From JAHZMA01 sp965205905 (GTDB lineage Bacteria > Pseudomonadota > Alphaproteobacteria > JABAAW01 > JAHZMA01): 64,000 nt of DNA. Location: the NCBI GenBank assembly GCA_965205905.1, contig CBDBHZ010000010.1, positions 224,347 to 288,346 on the forward strand, in the 5' to 3' direction. Position 1 is the first letter of the stretch; every line of letters starts with the position of its first letter. Below are positions 17,212-26,170 of the stretch, piece after piece. The position numbers and the translations under genes are program-made. The notes beneath the pieces are model-generated. The model searched no databases, was not told the DNA's origin, and saw nothing but the letters and a program-made list of their open reading frames with translations.

Positions 17212-17542
17212 TAATAAATTTGACAATAGTGAATTTGCCAATAATCAATTCGATAAGATGGCGAAACACGCGCTGAATATAAATGTGCCACAAGATTTAT
17301 CTGAAAAATTATGGCGCAATACGTTACAATATGCGGCGCAACAACAAGCGCAAGAAGCACCGCTTAATCTCAAAACATTATGGCGCGAATTAATGCAAGC
17401 CATTCCGTATGGTGGCGTTAGCCTATCATTGATGTTTTTGGTTGCAGTCTTTGCAGGCACGCAACTGACATCAAATTTTTATGGTGGCGCAGAAACATTA
17501 TCATACACACAAATGCTAGAATTATTAGTAGGAGTCTCGTGA
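17204..17542 (+). CDS. Putative single-pass anti-sigma factor
   Basis: The start is the ATG at 17204, with AAGGAG seven bases before it; 112 residues. The soluble N-terminal part (FDKMAKHALNINVPQDLSEKLW) is helical and would face the cytoplasm. One transmembrane helix lies near residues 74-92 (GGVSLSLMFLVAVFAG), and a short periplasmic tail follows. It overlaps the ECF sigma gene by 8 bp and the next gene by 1 bp. There is no zinc-binding HxxxCxxC motif, so it is not a ZAS-type anti-sigma factor. Size and topology resemble CnrY/NccY, the short anti-sigma proteins of metal-responsive ECF systems. The assignment rests on context. Confidence 0.6.
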   Translation: MPDNKFDNSEFANNQFDKMAKHALNINVPQDLSEKLWRNTLQYAAQQQAQEAPLNLKTLWRELMQAIPYGGVSLSLMFLVAVFAGTQLTSNFYGGAETLSYTQMLELLVGVS

Positions 17543-17985
17543 TGAGTAAATCAGTTAAAATCATCTTTATCATATCGATTGTTTTCAATATTCTGATTGT
17601 CGGGATAGGGATAGGAATTGCAACGCATGAGTTGCGCGAATATAAACTGTTCACGGCAGCGCGCTTTCATGACAAGCCAGATGTAAGGCGGTTGCTGGAT
17701 AAAGCGCGCAAAGAATTTAAGCAACATCGTAACGATATATCAAAATTCTTAACACAGATGAGCGACGTGCTAGCGCAACCAGAATATGACGCGCTATCAC
17801 TAGAAGAATTGATTGAAGATTTTAAGCAAATTCACGTGGTGCGCTATGATTGGCTAACATTGGAAATATTGCGAATCGTCGAAACTGGCACTTATGAAGA
17901 ACGGCAAGAAATGGCAGAGTTGCTGAATAATATGGCGCAACATGAACGTAAGGGTAAAAGACGTGGCAAAAGACCGCCACCATAA
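17542..17985 (+). CDS. Membrane-anchored periplasmic sensor, CnrX/CpxP-like
   Basis: 147 residues from the ATG at 17542, with TAGGAG upstream and a 1-base TGATG overlap with the anti-sigma gene. One N-terminal transmembrane helix (IIFIISIVFNILIVGIG) is followed by an all-helical periplasmic domain with Arg/Glu-rich heptads (LLDKARKEFKQHRNDI, MAELLNNMAQHERKG) and a basic Pro-rich tail. This is the layout of the CnrX/Spy/CpxP 'heavy-metal resistance' fold, which in CnrYXH senses periplasmic nickel or cobalt. His residues at FHDKPD, QHRND and IHVVRYD might bind metal. The hupE remnant next door is consistent with a nickel/cobalt role. Function is inferred. Confidence 0.6.
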   Translation: MSKSVKIIFIISIVFNILIVGIGIGIATHELREYKLFTAARFHDKPDVRRLLDKARKEFKQHRNDISKFLTQMSDVLAQPEYDALSLEELIEDFKQIHVVRYDWLTLEILRIVETGTYEERQEMAELLNNMAQHERKGKRRGKRPPP

Positions 17986-18021
17986 TGGTGCGCCACCGCC
18001 GCAATAACTACATCGCAATAA

Positions 18022-18658
18022 TTATATCGCCCCGAATGCAAGCATCTCTACATTTTCAACCATGAAAGTGATGCCAATGCCCAATGTAACCGCACCGCTT
18101 AACCGTGCCACAATATGATTCGCAAGCCGAATCGTCAGTAATTTTTCAGCAACATAACCAACCATAATGGCAATCAAAAACTGCCCAATCGTAAAGCTTG
18201 TCAAATAAGCAATCAAAGGCGTTGCTTCAGCACCAATAATGCCCTCACCATAGGCAGTGCCATGCGATAATCCTGCCATAACCGCCAGCAAAACCACATA
18301 ATGCGATGCCAATTTTCTGCCATAAGCCAGTGCCACACCGATACAGATAACCGAAAACGCAATCAGCATTTCGTTAAAAGGAATGATGATATTGCTCAAA
18401 AATAGAGAGCAACCTAACAGGCTAGCCCCACGAAACTTGCGGGCAATAACAGGCGATTCTTTTGAAACAATGCCAACAAGCCGATTGCCACGATAAAAGC
18501 GAGATGGTCAAGCCCCAATATCGGGTGAGCAAAGCCAGAAACAATGCCTTGCCATAATGTTAAGGGGTTGCGCCATCTAGCGGGTGATGCGCTAATGCAG
18601 GGCCTGCCACGAATAAAGAAGTGAAAATTGATGCGATAAGCAATAGGGGTTTTTTCAT
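18022..18658 (-). pseudogene. hupE: Frameshifted hupE/ureJ nickel-cobalt permease
   Basis: The start is the ATG at 18658 (MKKPLLLIAS, with AGGAG upstream and a signal peptide ending ALAHHPLDGATP). That frame stops at 18560. Moving one base at the GGGG tract 18564-18567 continues as LTLWQGIVSGFAHPILGLDH, the canonical HupE HP..GLDH segment. A second shift near 18472-18482 is needed to join the rest (RGASLLGCSLFL, then IPFNEMLIAFSV, AGLSHGTAYGE, FTIGQFLIAIM). The complete chain is a normal HupE of about 210 residues with six to seven helices. Two shifts suggest decay, though homopolymer sequencing errors are not excluded. Upstream, the same frame is open to 18793 and would add a helix (LLLPFAIGAIIAWVL). 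Confidence 0.75.
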
Positions 18659-18917
18659 TATCATATCTCCTGAAAACTGGTTTTTGGATTGTTTTGGCTG
18701 TTGTGGCTTTTTATAGCCACGCAACACCCATGCGATGATAGCCCCGATAGCAAAGGGTAATAATAATTTTTGTTCTCGGTTATATAGCATCACTCATCCT
18801 CTTATATTGGGTAATATTACAAAGCGCATGATTTGTCAATCGGATTTTTAAAAGACGACATCACTTTACACAGATACGCCATTTAGATAATGTGCAACCC
18901 GTGATTGTCGTTTTTTC

Positions 18918-18946
18918 TTGCAAAACATGCCAATAAGTCTTATACT
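18918..18946 (+). promoter_or_regulatory. Predicted sigma-70 promoter of the six-barrel lipoprotein gene
   Basis: TTGCAA at 18918-18923 and TATACT at 18941-18946 with a 17-base spacer. The start point would be near 18953, about 28 bases before the ATG at 18981. An ATG at 18918 would therefore be upstream of the transcript. Confidence 0.6.
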
Positions 18947-18980
18947 GATATTGAATACATTATATATGGGGATTTTAACA

Positions 18981-21900
18981 ATGCGTAAGTCAAATTTTTT
19001 ACTTATCACTTTATTAATAACAGCTATGCTTACGGCTTGCAATGGCGGTAGTGGTGGTGGTGGTGGATCATCTGATGATGGTAACACACAAAATACGCCT
19101 GCGCCTACACCTACGCCTTTTGATACAAGCAAAACAACGCAGATTGATGTGTTTAACACCACACCATCAACAGTGCCAAAAGCAACGAAATATAGCGCGT
19201 TTGATTCAGACTTCTCTGATAGGGCTGATGGCGACATCTTAACCCTAAAAGGCTTGGCAGCTTTCGGCAGTCAGCACAACACTTACACGCGCGAAACCGC
19301 TGCAACCGCATGGGATGATAACGATAATCTTAGAATTGATAGCAAGATTACATTATCGCGAATCACTGCACCTGCTATTAACCTCACATTTGATAGCACT
19401 GGCGAGATTTCAACCGTAACGGCATATTTAGATGAATTAGATGCTGACATGCTAGCTAATCTCACAATCAATGCTGAAAGATTTGATTTTGCCTCATCAG
19501 GAAGGTCAGAATATACGGCTTATATCGACTGGAAATCCGAAAAAGCGGCGACTTTAGAAACTGAACTTATCGACACAGGCTATAATATTAACGGGCTCAT
19601 GGTTGCGGGCGTTGAAAGCCATTTTGCTTATCTCTTATTTCCTACCAAGCAAAGTAACATTATGTTTAACGGCTCAGGCAAGGGTATTTACGGCGTTGGA
19701 ATGACGGAATATAATACCGCTTTTACAGCAACCGCCACTGTTGACTTCACGGCAAAGAATATCTTGCTCAGCACTGATACCACCTGCACGGATACCAGTT
19801 GTGATGGTATCACTGCCTCAGCACTTAATTTCACGGAACTATCATTAAGCTTTGCTACGGGCAACAACAGCATCAGCAAAACTGATGTAACGCTTGATAA
19901 CACCCTAACTGGCACGCTTGATGCAAGATTTTACGGCCCTAATGGCTGGGAGCTGGGCGGCACATTTGCGCTTGCTGAAGCCAATAACCGCTATTATTAC
20001 GGCGCGTTTGCTGCGAATCGGCAGGGCATCACCACGCCACTGGCATTTAGCGAAGATTCGCTAACGGTAACGCCACCAACAGAATGGGCAACAGATACCA
20101 CTGCTACCAGCAATTCGGGCGAATCACTTTCAACATTGAGTATGGCGGGTGGCAAAGCAACCATGAATGCTCTGGCAGTTGCTGGCTCTCATGTGCAGAA
20201 ATATCAGCGTTCCCCCAATCGCGGTTGGACTGCGGCTGATAACGCGAACCATTATGGCGATAGTCAACACACGATCAGCCTCACAAGATTGCTTGGTGCC
20301 AGCACATCGATTAGCTTTGCTAATACTGGCGATGGCGCCATTTCGGAAATAGAAATCAATTTCACTCTTGATAATTTTATGGTAACTGAATTTGATACCA
20401 CCACAGATTTATCGGCAACCAAAACCACCAACAACACCGACAACCCCGACAACCCCAATAATTTTAGCCTGTTTGATGATGCCGATTCTACCAAACTAAC
20501 CGTTGATAGAAGCATTTTTGGCTTTGATTCAAACTATATGGTCTATGTTACCGCCACTGCCGATAGGGCGGGCGACTACACCACTGCGAATCAGTCAACC
20601 AAAGAATATAATTTTGATTATGATACCATCTTGCTTGCGGGCATCGAAACCAAAACCAGCGATTTCACCCAACTTTTTGGCGTCGTTGATTTCACTGGCA
20701 AAGGGCGCGGCATCAAGGGTGATGACACTGGCAATTACGCCACGATTTTTGATGTGAATGTTGCGGTTAATTTTGGCAGTAACAGCCTTGTTGTTACCAG
20801 TCATAAAACCTGTAAAGCCGCCGCCACTGCCGTTTGCAATGATGCGGATTTAGGCACGAGCACCCCTATAGGTGCTGATAGAGATGATTCGCTTAATGTC
20901 ACAACTGCCGCTTTAAGCTTTGCCGATGCGCTTGATAACAAACTTATCAGCAACACTGCCAGCGGTAATGTTACCGCAGGCAATGGCTTATCAGGCACAG
21001 CCGATGTCCGTTTTTACGGTGCTATTGGCGCAGAATTGGGTGGCACATTCGCGCTTACCAACAGCACCACCAACAGCTATTATTACGGCGCGTTTGGCAC
21101 GAATCGGCAGGGCATTGTTACCGACTACACCGCGCTTGCCAGCTTCCCTGAACTTACCGCAGCCGATAAACCAGATGTGCTTGTCCAAAATACCGCCGCC
21201 ACTCCTGTTGATTATATCTCGCTCAGCGCGGCATCTGCCGATACCAGCAACGCTATCAACAAATCTTACACCCTCAGCGGTTTGGCAGTCTATGGTCGGA
21301 TTGACAACAACTACACGCGTGCTGATATCGCAACCCCATGGGACACAGTTGATTACAGCCAAACGGCGACAGGCAACACCATCAAAGAAAATGCGGCTTT
21401 ATCGCTCAATTTCATAGCTGATGGCACAATATCGGGCGTTACCGCCTATCTGAAATATGGCACAGTTGATACCCAACACGACAGTGGCATTGCCATCGGC
21501 ACACCCACCGCCACCAATTTCAACGCGCCAATCGGCACATCAACCACCACCTCTATCTCTGCCTCTCGCGGTTCGGATTTCTTTGGCTTTGAATCCAACT
21601 ATATGGTCTATCTCAACTGGACTATCAATCAAGACAGTCTTGGTGCGGCAACCACTGCCAACACCTACAATATTGAAGGCATGATGGTTGCAGGGATGCG
21701 GATGAATGGCGACCTTGATAGCCCCCCAGCGAGCAATACCGATAATATCCGCACCAATGGCAATGCCACATTTATCGGCAAGGGCAGGGGCATTTATGGT
21801 GATGATGCTTCCCGTTACGCCACCGTTTTTGATGTGCTTGTTACTGTTGATTTTGGTGCTTCTGAAAATCGTAATAATACGCTAATCAACACAGAAAACA

Positions 21901-24900
21901 CACGCAAAGCCGATGATGAAACCCAAAAATTACCGGCTCTTGATTTGGCAAGAGGCACTACTTATATGCTTGCTCTTGATAATTATAAATATGGCGGCAC
22001 TTTAACTGCTACCAATCATGGTGGCTTAAAAGGCAATATCTATGCCCGCCTTTACGGTGAATATGGTTGGGAATTTGGCGGCACATTCGCATTATATGGC
22101 GAGCCTGATGGTGATAACCGCTATTATTATGGTGCATTCGGCGCACAACGCAACGGTGTTAGCGATGCGCTTGCCTTCAATAATACTGGCATTAATACAC
22201 CCATTGCCGCCGCCACAGGCTTCACAATCAATGCTGATTCGCTTGCCACAATCTCGCCCACGCCTGATACCACATTATCAATGAACGCCCTCGCCGCCGC
22301 ACTTGATGATACCAGCCATTATCAACGCACGCAAAATATGGAATGGACTGCCACCAACGATCAATCTGATAACCAACGTAGCATCACCAGCGCGCGCATA
22401 ACCGATTCGGCACTCTCAATCAGTTTTGATGCACAAGGCAATATATCGGGCGTTACCGCCTATGCTGATAAAGCCTATACCGCAACCATCGATTCGCCCA
22501 TATCGGCCACCAGTTTCACTGCTACTAACACTGATGGCGTTACTCTAAATCTTGAGTTAGGCGCAGGGCTTAACAGCCGATTCGGTTTCGATTCGCAATA
22601 TATGGCATATGCTGATTGGCAAGCCACAAGTGCGGGCGATTTTGCAACTGAAAATGATAGCCACCTTACCCAAACAACCTACAACCGCGATGGCATCATG
22701 CTTGCGGGCATAGAAAATGCTGACTTAATCAATCTTGCTGGCGATACCAGTTTCACAGGTAAAGGCAGTGGCTATTACGATGAAAATGATAGTGTTAGAA
22801 AAGACTATGCGATTGATACAAGCTATGCCACAATTTTTGATGTGGCGCTGGCTGTGAATTTTGCGGGTAAAACAATGGCTTTAACCATTGATGGCACATG
22901 TAGGGCAGATGACGCAACCTGCGCCACCCCCCTCACTGCGCTTGATTTTGGCACAATCGCCATCGCCATTCCTGAAATTGCTAACCATTCAATTACCAAT
23001 AATCTGGTGAATGATGTAACGCTTGGTGATTTAACAGGCAAGCTTGATACCCGATTCTATAGTGCGGAAGCCCGTGAATTTGGCGGCACATTTGCGCTAA
23101 CATCTAGCACTGAAACTGGCAATAGCTTTTATCATGGTGCGTTTGGTGCGAATCGAACAGATTACATTATTGCCACCACAACGCAAACCACCAGCCATGC
23201 TGATTTCGACTTGCAAACGCTACCATTTAACGACAGCACATTAACAAGCTTTACCGACCCGAATCGGATTGATAAACAAAATGATGCGCTACAAATCGCA
23301 ACCGCAGTCCGAATCACCAAAGGCAATAATGGTGAATTTACCAAAGATACCATCATCACCGAAAAAATATCAGGTGGGTTAGCAGTGCTTGATTATGATA
23401 ATTTAGGTGCGTTTAATATTGATTTTGGTAACAGTAAGAATTTTATATTATATATTGCTGATAACAAATATATTCTTAATGCGGGTAGTGATGGTGCATC
23501 TGCGGTTAGCGGTAATGGCGTTCAAGTTACGGGGGCAGCGGCTCTCAGCCTTGCCAGAAATGAATTTGGCTTGGCAAATGGTGATGATGCAGAATATATG
23601 GCAAGCATTGCTTGGGAAGAAAATGCTGATACTAGTTACGGCTATGCTGTGGTTGGCTTTGAAACTGATGGCACTATCCTCACCAATCTTGGCAGTGGCG
23701 GTCAAGCTGATAGCACTGAATTTAATGGCAAAGGTGGTGGCTATTATACTGAAATTAATACCACTGATAACGATGTTGCTGTTTCCTTTGATATGACTGC
23801 CAATGTTGATTTTGCCAATAAAGCAATCATCATCACCAGTAATAACAGTTGCACCAATATATATGCTTGCGGTGACACGCCAATCGCACATCTTGATTTC
23901 ACTGGCACATTAAATTATGCCGAAAATCAAAATAATGTCTTTGGCTCGCTCACCAGCAAAGGCGCTGACTTGGATTTTGAAAATAATGCCGATAAAACCG
24001 CATTATCAGGCACGGCAGATGCCCGCTTTTACGGAATAGGCGCACAGGAATTTGGTGGCACATTCGCCTTGCAAAATAACAGTGCAGGCTATGCAGGTTG
24101 GTTCGGTGCGGGACGTGGCAATCTTGTCTTTGAACAGGCGGTGAACACATCTACCACAGTCGGTAACAGTCTAGAAATTAATAATCCTAATCCTGTATAT
24201 GATTTGGGTAGTGCTAGTAATCGTAAAGGAAAAATGAACAACCTTTTTAACATGCAAACAGTGCAATTAATAAATGATACACACAACGCCACCCTCACCA
24301 GCGTGAGAGTGAATGATGGTAAATTTGAAATAAGCCATGTTAATAATATAAATGCACATATTGTATATCATTATAACAATACTAATACTAACGTTCCTAA
24401 ACCAATAAATACACCAGTGATGTATTTTGGTGATAAAAAATATGATTTAGGCACCAAACTTGGTGAAGACCTTAGTGGTAGTCATACTGGCATTGGCACT
24501 AATAACCGTAGGGGGGATGCCATTATCGATTTCGTTAATGATGTGGCATTCAGCAATTCTGCATTTGTGCTATTCTCACGAGATACTTTTGATGTAGGTG
24601 TGACTAGCAAATATCTCTTTGTAACGCAATGGGAAATCAATGAACCTGTTGATGGCAAAGCAGTTGATACTCATGGCTATGGCATTTGGGGCATTGAAAC
24701 TAGTGATGCTTCTACTGGTGGTGTTATCCCTATAACTGGTAACGTAACATTTTTAGGTGTCGGGCGCGGGCAATATAATACAACCAATGGTGTTGATAGT
24801 GGTGAACGTTTCTTTAATGTAAGTAGCGAAATTGATTTTGCCAATAAAACAATCACAGTAACCTCTATCAAGACATGCATCGTGCGTGAAAATAATTGTT

Positions 24901-25265
24901 CCGCAGGCACGCCAAGTGACCCAAGCAACCAACGTTATCACCTTGATTTTAAAGGCACATTAAGCTATGGGGTTGATGAAGCAACAAATAAACCCACCAG
25001 CCATGCCACTGGCACATTCACCACCAAAGGCACTGATGGAAGTTTTACGGATAACAGCGATGGCACAGCATTATTAGGCAATGCCGAAGCCAGATTTTAT
25101 GGACCGGGTGTTACTTCTGGCACTGACAAACAAATTAGCGATAATTTAGATGTTGGTGGCACATTCAAAATGCAAAATGCTGATGCCGCTTATATCGGCT
25201 ATTTTACAGGTATTTGTAAAGGCGTAGAATATGCATTTAATGATAAAGTCGTAACCTGCGATTAA
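18981..25265 (+). CDS. Large lipoprotein with six TbpB-like beta-barrel domains
   Basis: 2,094 residues from the ATG at 18981 (MRKSNFLLITLLITAMLTAC, lipobox LTAC), followed by a Gly-rich then Pro/Thr-rich tether. Six barrels are counted by their terminal motif. ARFYG or variants (VRFYG, ARLYG, TRFYS) occur near residues 315, 676, 1022, 1357, 1681 and 2037, followed by [EV][LF]GGTF or VGGTF, then YYYGAFG. Spacing is 320-360 residues per barrel. Most barrels hold a Cys pair (for example CTDTSCD and CADDATCA-type loops). The last barrel ends in a Cys-containing tail (GICKGVEY then VVTCD) instead of the usual GAFGAKR. Probably outer-membrane anchored; ligand unknown. Confidence 0.82.
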   Translation: MRKSNFLLITLLITAMLTACNGGSGGGGGSSDDGNTQNTPAPTPTPFDTSKTTQIDVFNTTPSTVPKATKYSAFDSDFSDRADGDILTLKGLAAFGSQHNTYTRETAATAWDDNDNLRIDSKITLSRITAPAINLTFDSTGEISTVTAYLDELDADMLANLTINAERFDFASSGRSEYTAYIDWKSEKAATLETELIDTGYNINGLMVAGVESHFAYLLFPTKQSNIMFNGSGKGIYGVGMTEYNTAFTATATVDFTAKNILLSTDTTCTDTSCDGITASALNFTELSLSFATGNNSISKTDVTLDNTLTGTLDARFYGPNGWELGGTFALAEANNRYYYGAFAANRQGITTPLAFSEDSLTVTPPTEWATDTTATSNSGESLSTLSMAGGKATMNALAVAGSHVQKYQRSPNRGWTAADNANHYGDSQHTISLTRLLGASTSISFANTGDGAISEIEINFTLDNFMVTEFDTTTDLSATKTTNNTDNPDNPNNFSLFDDADSTKLTVDRSIFGFDSNYMVYVTATADRAGDYTTANQSTKEYNFDYDTILLAGIETKTSDFTQLFGVVDFTGKGRGIKGDDTGNYATIFDVNVAVNFGSNSLVVTSHKTCKAAATAVCNDADLGTSTPIGADRDDSLNVTTAALSFADALDNKLISNTASGNVTAGNGLSGTADVRFYGAIGAELGGTFALTNSTTNSYYYGAFGTNRQGIVTDYTALASFPELTAADKPDVLVQNTAATPVDYISLSAASADTSNAINKSYTLSGLAVYGRIDNNYTRADIATPWDTVDYSQTATGNTIKENAALSLNFIADGTISGVTAYLKYGTVDTQHDSGIAIGTPTATNFNAPIGTSTTTSISASRGSDFFGFESNYMVYLNWTINQDSLGAATTANTYNIEGMMVAGMRMNGDLDSPPASNTDNIRTNGNATFIGKGRGIYGDDASRYATVFDVLVTVDFGASENRNNTLINTENTRKADDETQKLPALDLARGTTYMLALDNYKYGGTLTATNHGGLKGNIYARLYGEYGWEFGGTFALYGEPDGDNRYYYGAFGAQRNGVSDALAFNNTGINTPIAAATGFTINADSLATISPTPDTTLSMNALAAALDDTSHYQRTQNMEWTATNDQSDNQRSITSARITDSALSISFDAQGNISGVTAYADKAYTATIDSPISATSFTATNTDGVTLNLELGAGLNSRFGFDSQYMAYADWQATSAGDFATENDSHLTQTTYNRDGIMLAGIENADLINLAGDTSFTGKGSGYYDENDSVRKDYAIDTSYATIFDVALAVNFAGKTMALTIDGTCRADDATCATPLTALDFGTIAIAIPEIANHSITNNLVNDVTLGDLTGKLDTRFYSAEAREFGGTFALTSSTETGNSFYHGAFGANRTDYIIATTTQTTSHADFDLQTLPFNDSTLTSFTDPNRIDKQNDALQIATAVRITKGNNGEFTKDTIITEKISGGLAVLDYDNLGAFNIDFGNSKNFILYIADNKYILNAGSDGASAVSGNGVQVTGAAALSLARNEFGLANGDDAEYMASIAWEENADTSYGYAVVGFETDGTILTNLGSGGQADSTEFNGKGGGYYTEINTTDNDVAVSFDMTANVDFANKAIIITSNNSCTNIYACGDTPIAHLDFTGTLNYAENQNNVFGSLTSKGADLDFENNADKTALSGTADARFYGIGAQEFGGTFALQNNSAGYAGWFGAGRGNLVFEQAVNTSTTVGNSLEINNPNPVYDLGSASNRKGKMNNLFNMQTVQLINDTHNATLTSVRVNDGKFEISHVNNINAHIVYHYNNTNTNVPKPINTPVMYFGDKKYDLGTKLGEDLSGSHTGIGTNNRRGDAIIDFVNDVAFSNSAFVLFSRDTFDVGVTSKYLFVTQWEINEPVDGKAVDTHGYGIWGIETSDASTGGVIPITGNVTFLGVGRGQYNTTNGVDSGERFFNVSSEIDFANKTITVTSIKTCIVRENNCSAGTPSDPSNQRYHLDFKGTLSYGVDEATNKPTSHATGTFTTKGTDGSFTDNSDGTALLGNAEARFYGPGVTSGTDKQISDNLDVGGTFKMQNADAAYIGYFTGICKGVEYAFNDKVVTCD

Positions 25266-25276
25266 TACAATCAGGC

Positions 25277-25585
25277 ATCACCCCATTAATATATGGGGCT
25301 TGCCCCCGTGAAGACGGGGGGGCGGAGTGCAACATACGGGATTTCGGCAAGCTCAATCACCTGCATAGGAGTCGGTTTATGTATCAAGGGGGGTGCGACA
25401 TACACTTCGCTGATTCTGGCGGTGCGCCAATCAGCTCGTGATGCCCCCCTTGATAATCCCCCCGCCATACCTCATACTCGCATCGAGAACGCCTTGATAA
25501 CCCCCCCCCGCTGTACCTCATACTGGCATCGAGGATACCTAACCCACATCAAGAACACCTTGACAAAACCGTCTCATTCTGCTAG
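25277..25585. repeat. Mosaic palindromic repeat R2
   Basis: It starts about 12 bases after the lipoprotein stop. It contains a CCCCCGT/ACGGGGG hairpin (25313-25330). A unit framed by TATCAAGGGGGG and CCCCCCTTGATA (about 25384-25456) follows, with the GCTGATT/AATCAGC hairpin inside. Two further half-units of CCTTGATAA-CCCCCC then CTGTACCTCATACT or CATACCTCATACT close the region. No gene is seen between 25266 and 25622. Confidence 0.8.
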
Positions 25586-25622
25586 CCTAACCCCATAACC
25601 CAACAACAAAAGGACAAAAATC

Positions 25623-25799
25623 ATGGGCAAGCTTCAACAACCAATCGCCGATAATACCAGCACGGAAACCTACCAAATCGACCCCGCCTTACTTGAAAGA
25701 GCCGCCAAAGATAATCCCGACTTACCCCTCGATTTTATCAAAGATATTCTAATTGCATCGCAAGAAGAATCTACGCCTTTCGAATTTGATGAGGAATAA
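25623..25799 (+). CDS. Small antitoxin of a RelE/ParE-type pair, 58 aa
   Basis: ATG at 25623 after AAAAGGACAAAA; 58 residues, MGKLQQPIADN to the acidic end FEFDEE. The stop abuts the first codon of the toxin gene, so the pair is translationally linked. The protein is acidic and helical in its second half (PLDFIKDILIASQEE), as expected for the segment that wraps the toxin. I see no ribbon-helix-helix or other DNA-binding domain, so autoregulation is doubtful. Assigned by position and character. Confidence 0.65.
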   Translation: MGKLQQPIADNTSTETYQIDPALLERAAKDNPDLPLDFIKDILIASQEESTPFEFDEE

Positions 25800-26075
25800 T
25801 TGTTGCAGTTAGAAAAAAAACCAGCATTTCAACGCATCTATAAAAAACTTCATACCAACCAAAAAGCGCAAGTTAATCAGGCGATAAAGGCGATTATCAA
25901 TAACCCCGAAATAGGGGTAAAAAAACAAGGCGATTTAGGGTATTTATATGTCCATAAATTCTTAATGCTGAAGCAAACAACATTGCTTGCCTATAGCTAT
26001 AATGCTGATACAATTTTCTTACTTTCAATGGGCTCTCATCAAAATTTCTACCGAGACCTAAAAACCCCGCGCTAA
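25800..26075 (+). CDS. RelE/ParE family toxin
   Basis: 91 residues starting at TTG 25800, or the adjacent TTG at 25803, with GAGGA within the end of the antitoxin gene. The protein shows the family pattern FQRIYKKLH, QVNQAIKAIINNPEIG, GDLGYLYVHKFL, then LLAYSYNADTIFLLSMG and SHQNFYRDLK. The ending GSHxNFYRDLK is characteristic of a RelE/ParE subfamily that cleaves ribosome-bound mRNA or inhibits gyrase. The cassette sits alone between two giant lipoprotein genes and may stabilise the locus. Confidence 0.82.
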   Translation: MLQLEKKPAFQRIYKKLHTNQKAQVNQAIKAIINNPEIGVKKQGDLGYLYVHKFLMLKQTTLLAYSYNADTIFLLSMGSHQNFYRDLKTPR

Positions 26076-26093
26076 CCCACGCAAAAAAACTAT

Positions 26094-26123
26094 TTGACTC
26101 TCACGCCCTCAATATGTTAGTCT
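26094..26123 (+). promoter_or_regulatory. Possible promoter of the eight-barrel lipoprotein gene
   Basis: TTGACT at 26094-26099, an 18-base spacer and TAGTCT at 26118-26123. The -10 box is weak. AGGAGA lies about 8 bases before the ATG at 26171. Confidence 0.35.
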
Positions 26124-26170
26124 GACAACAACTATCATTAAATGATATAATACGCACAGGAGATAAGTTT

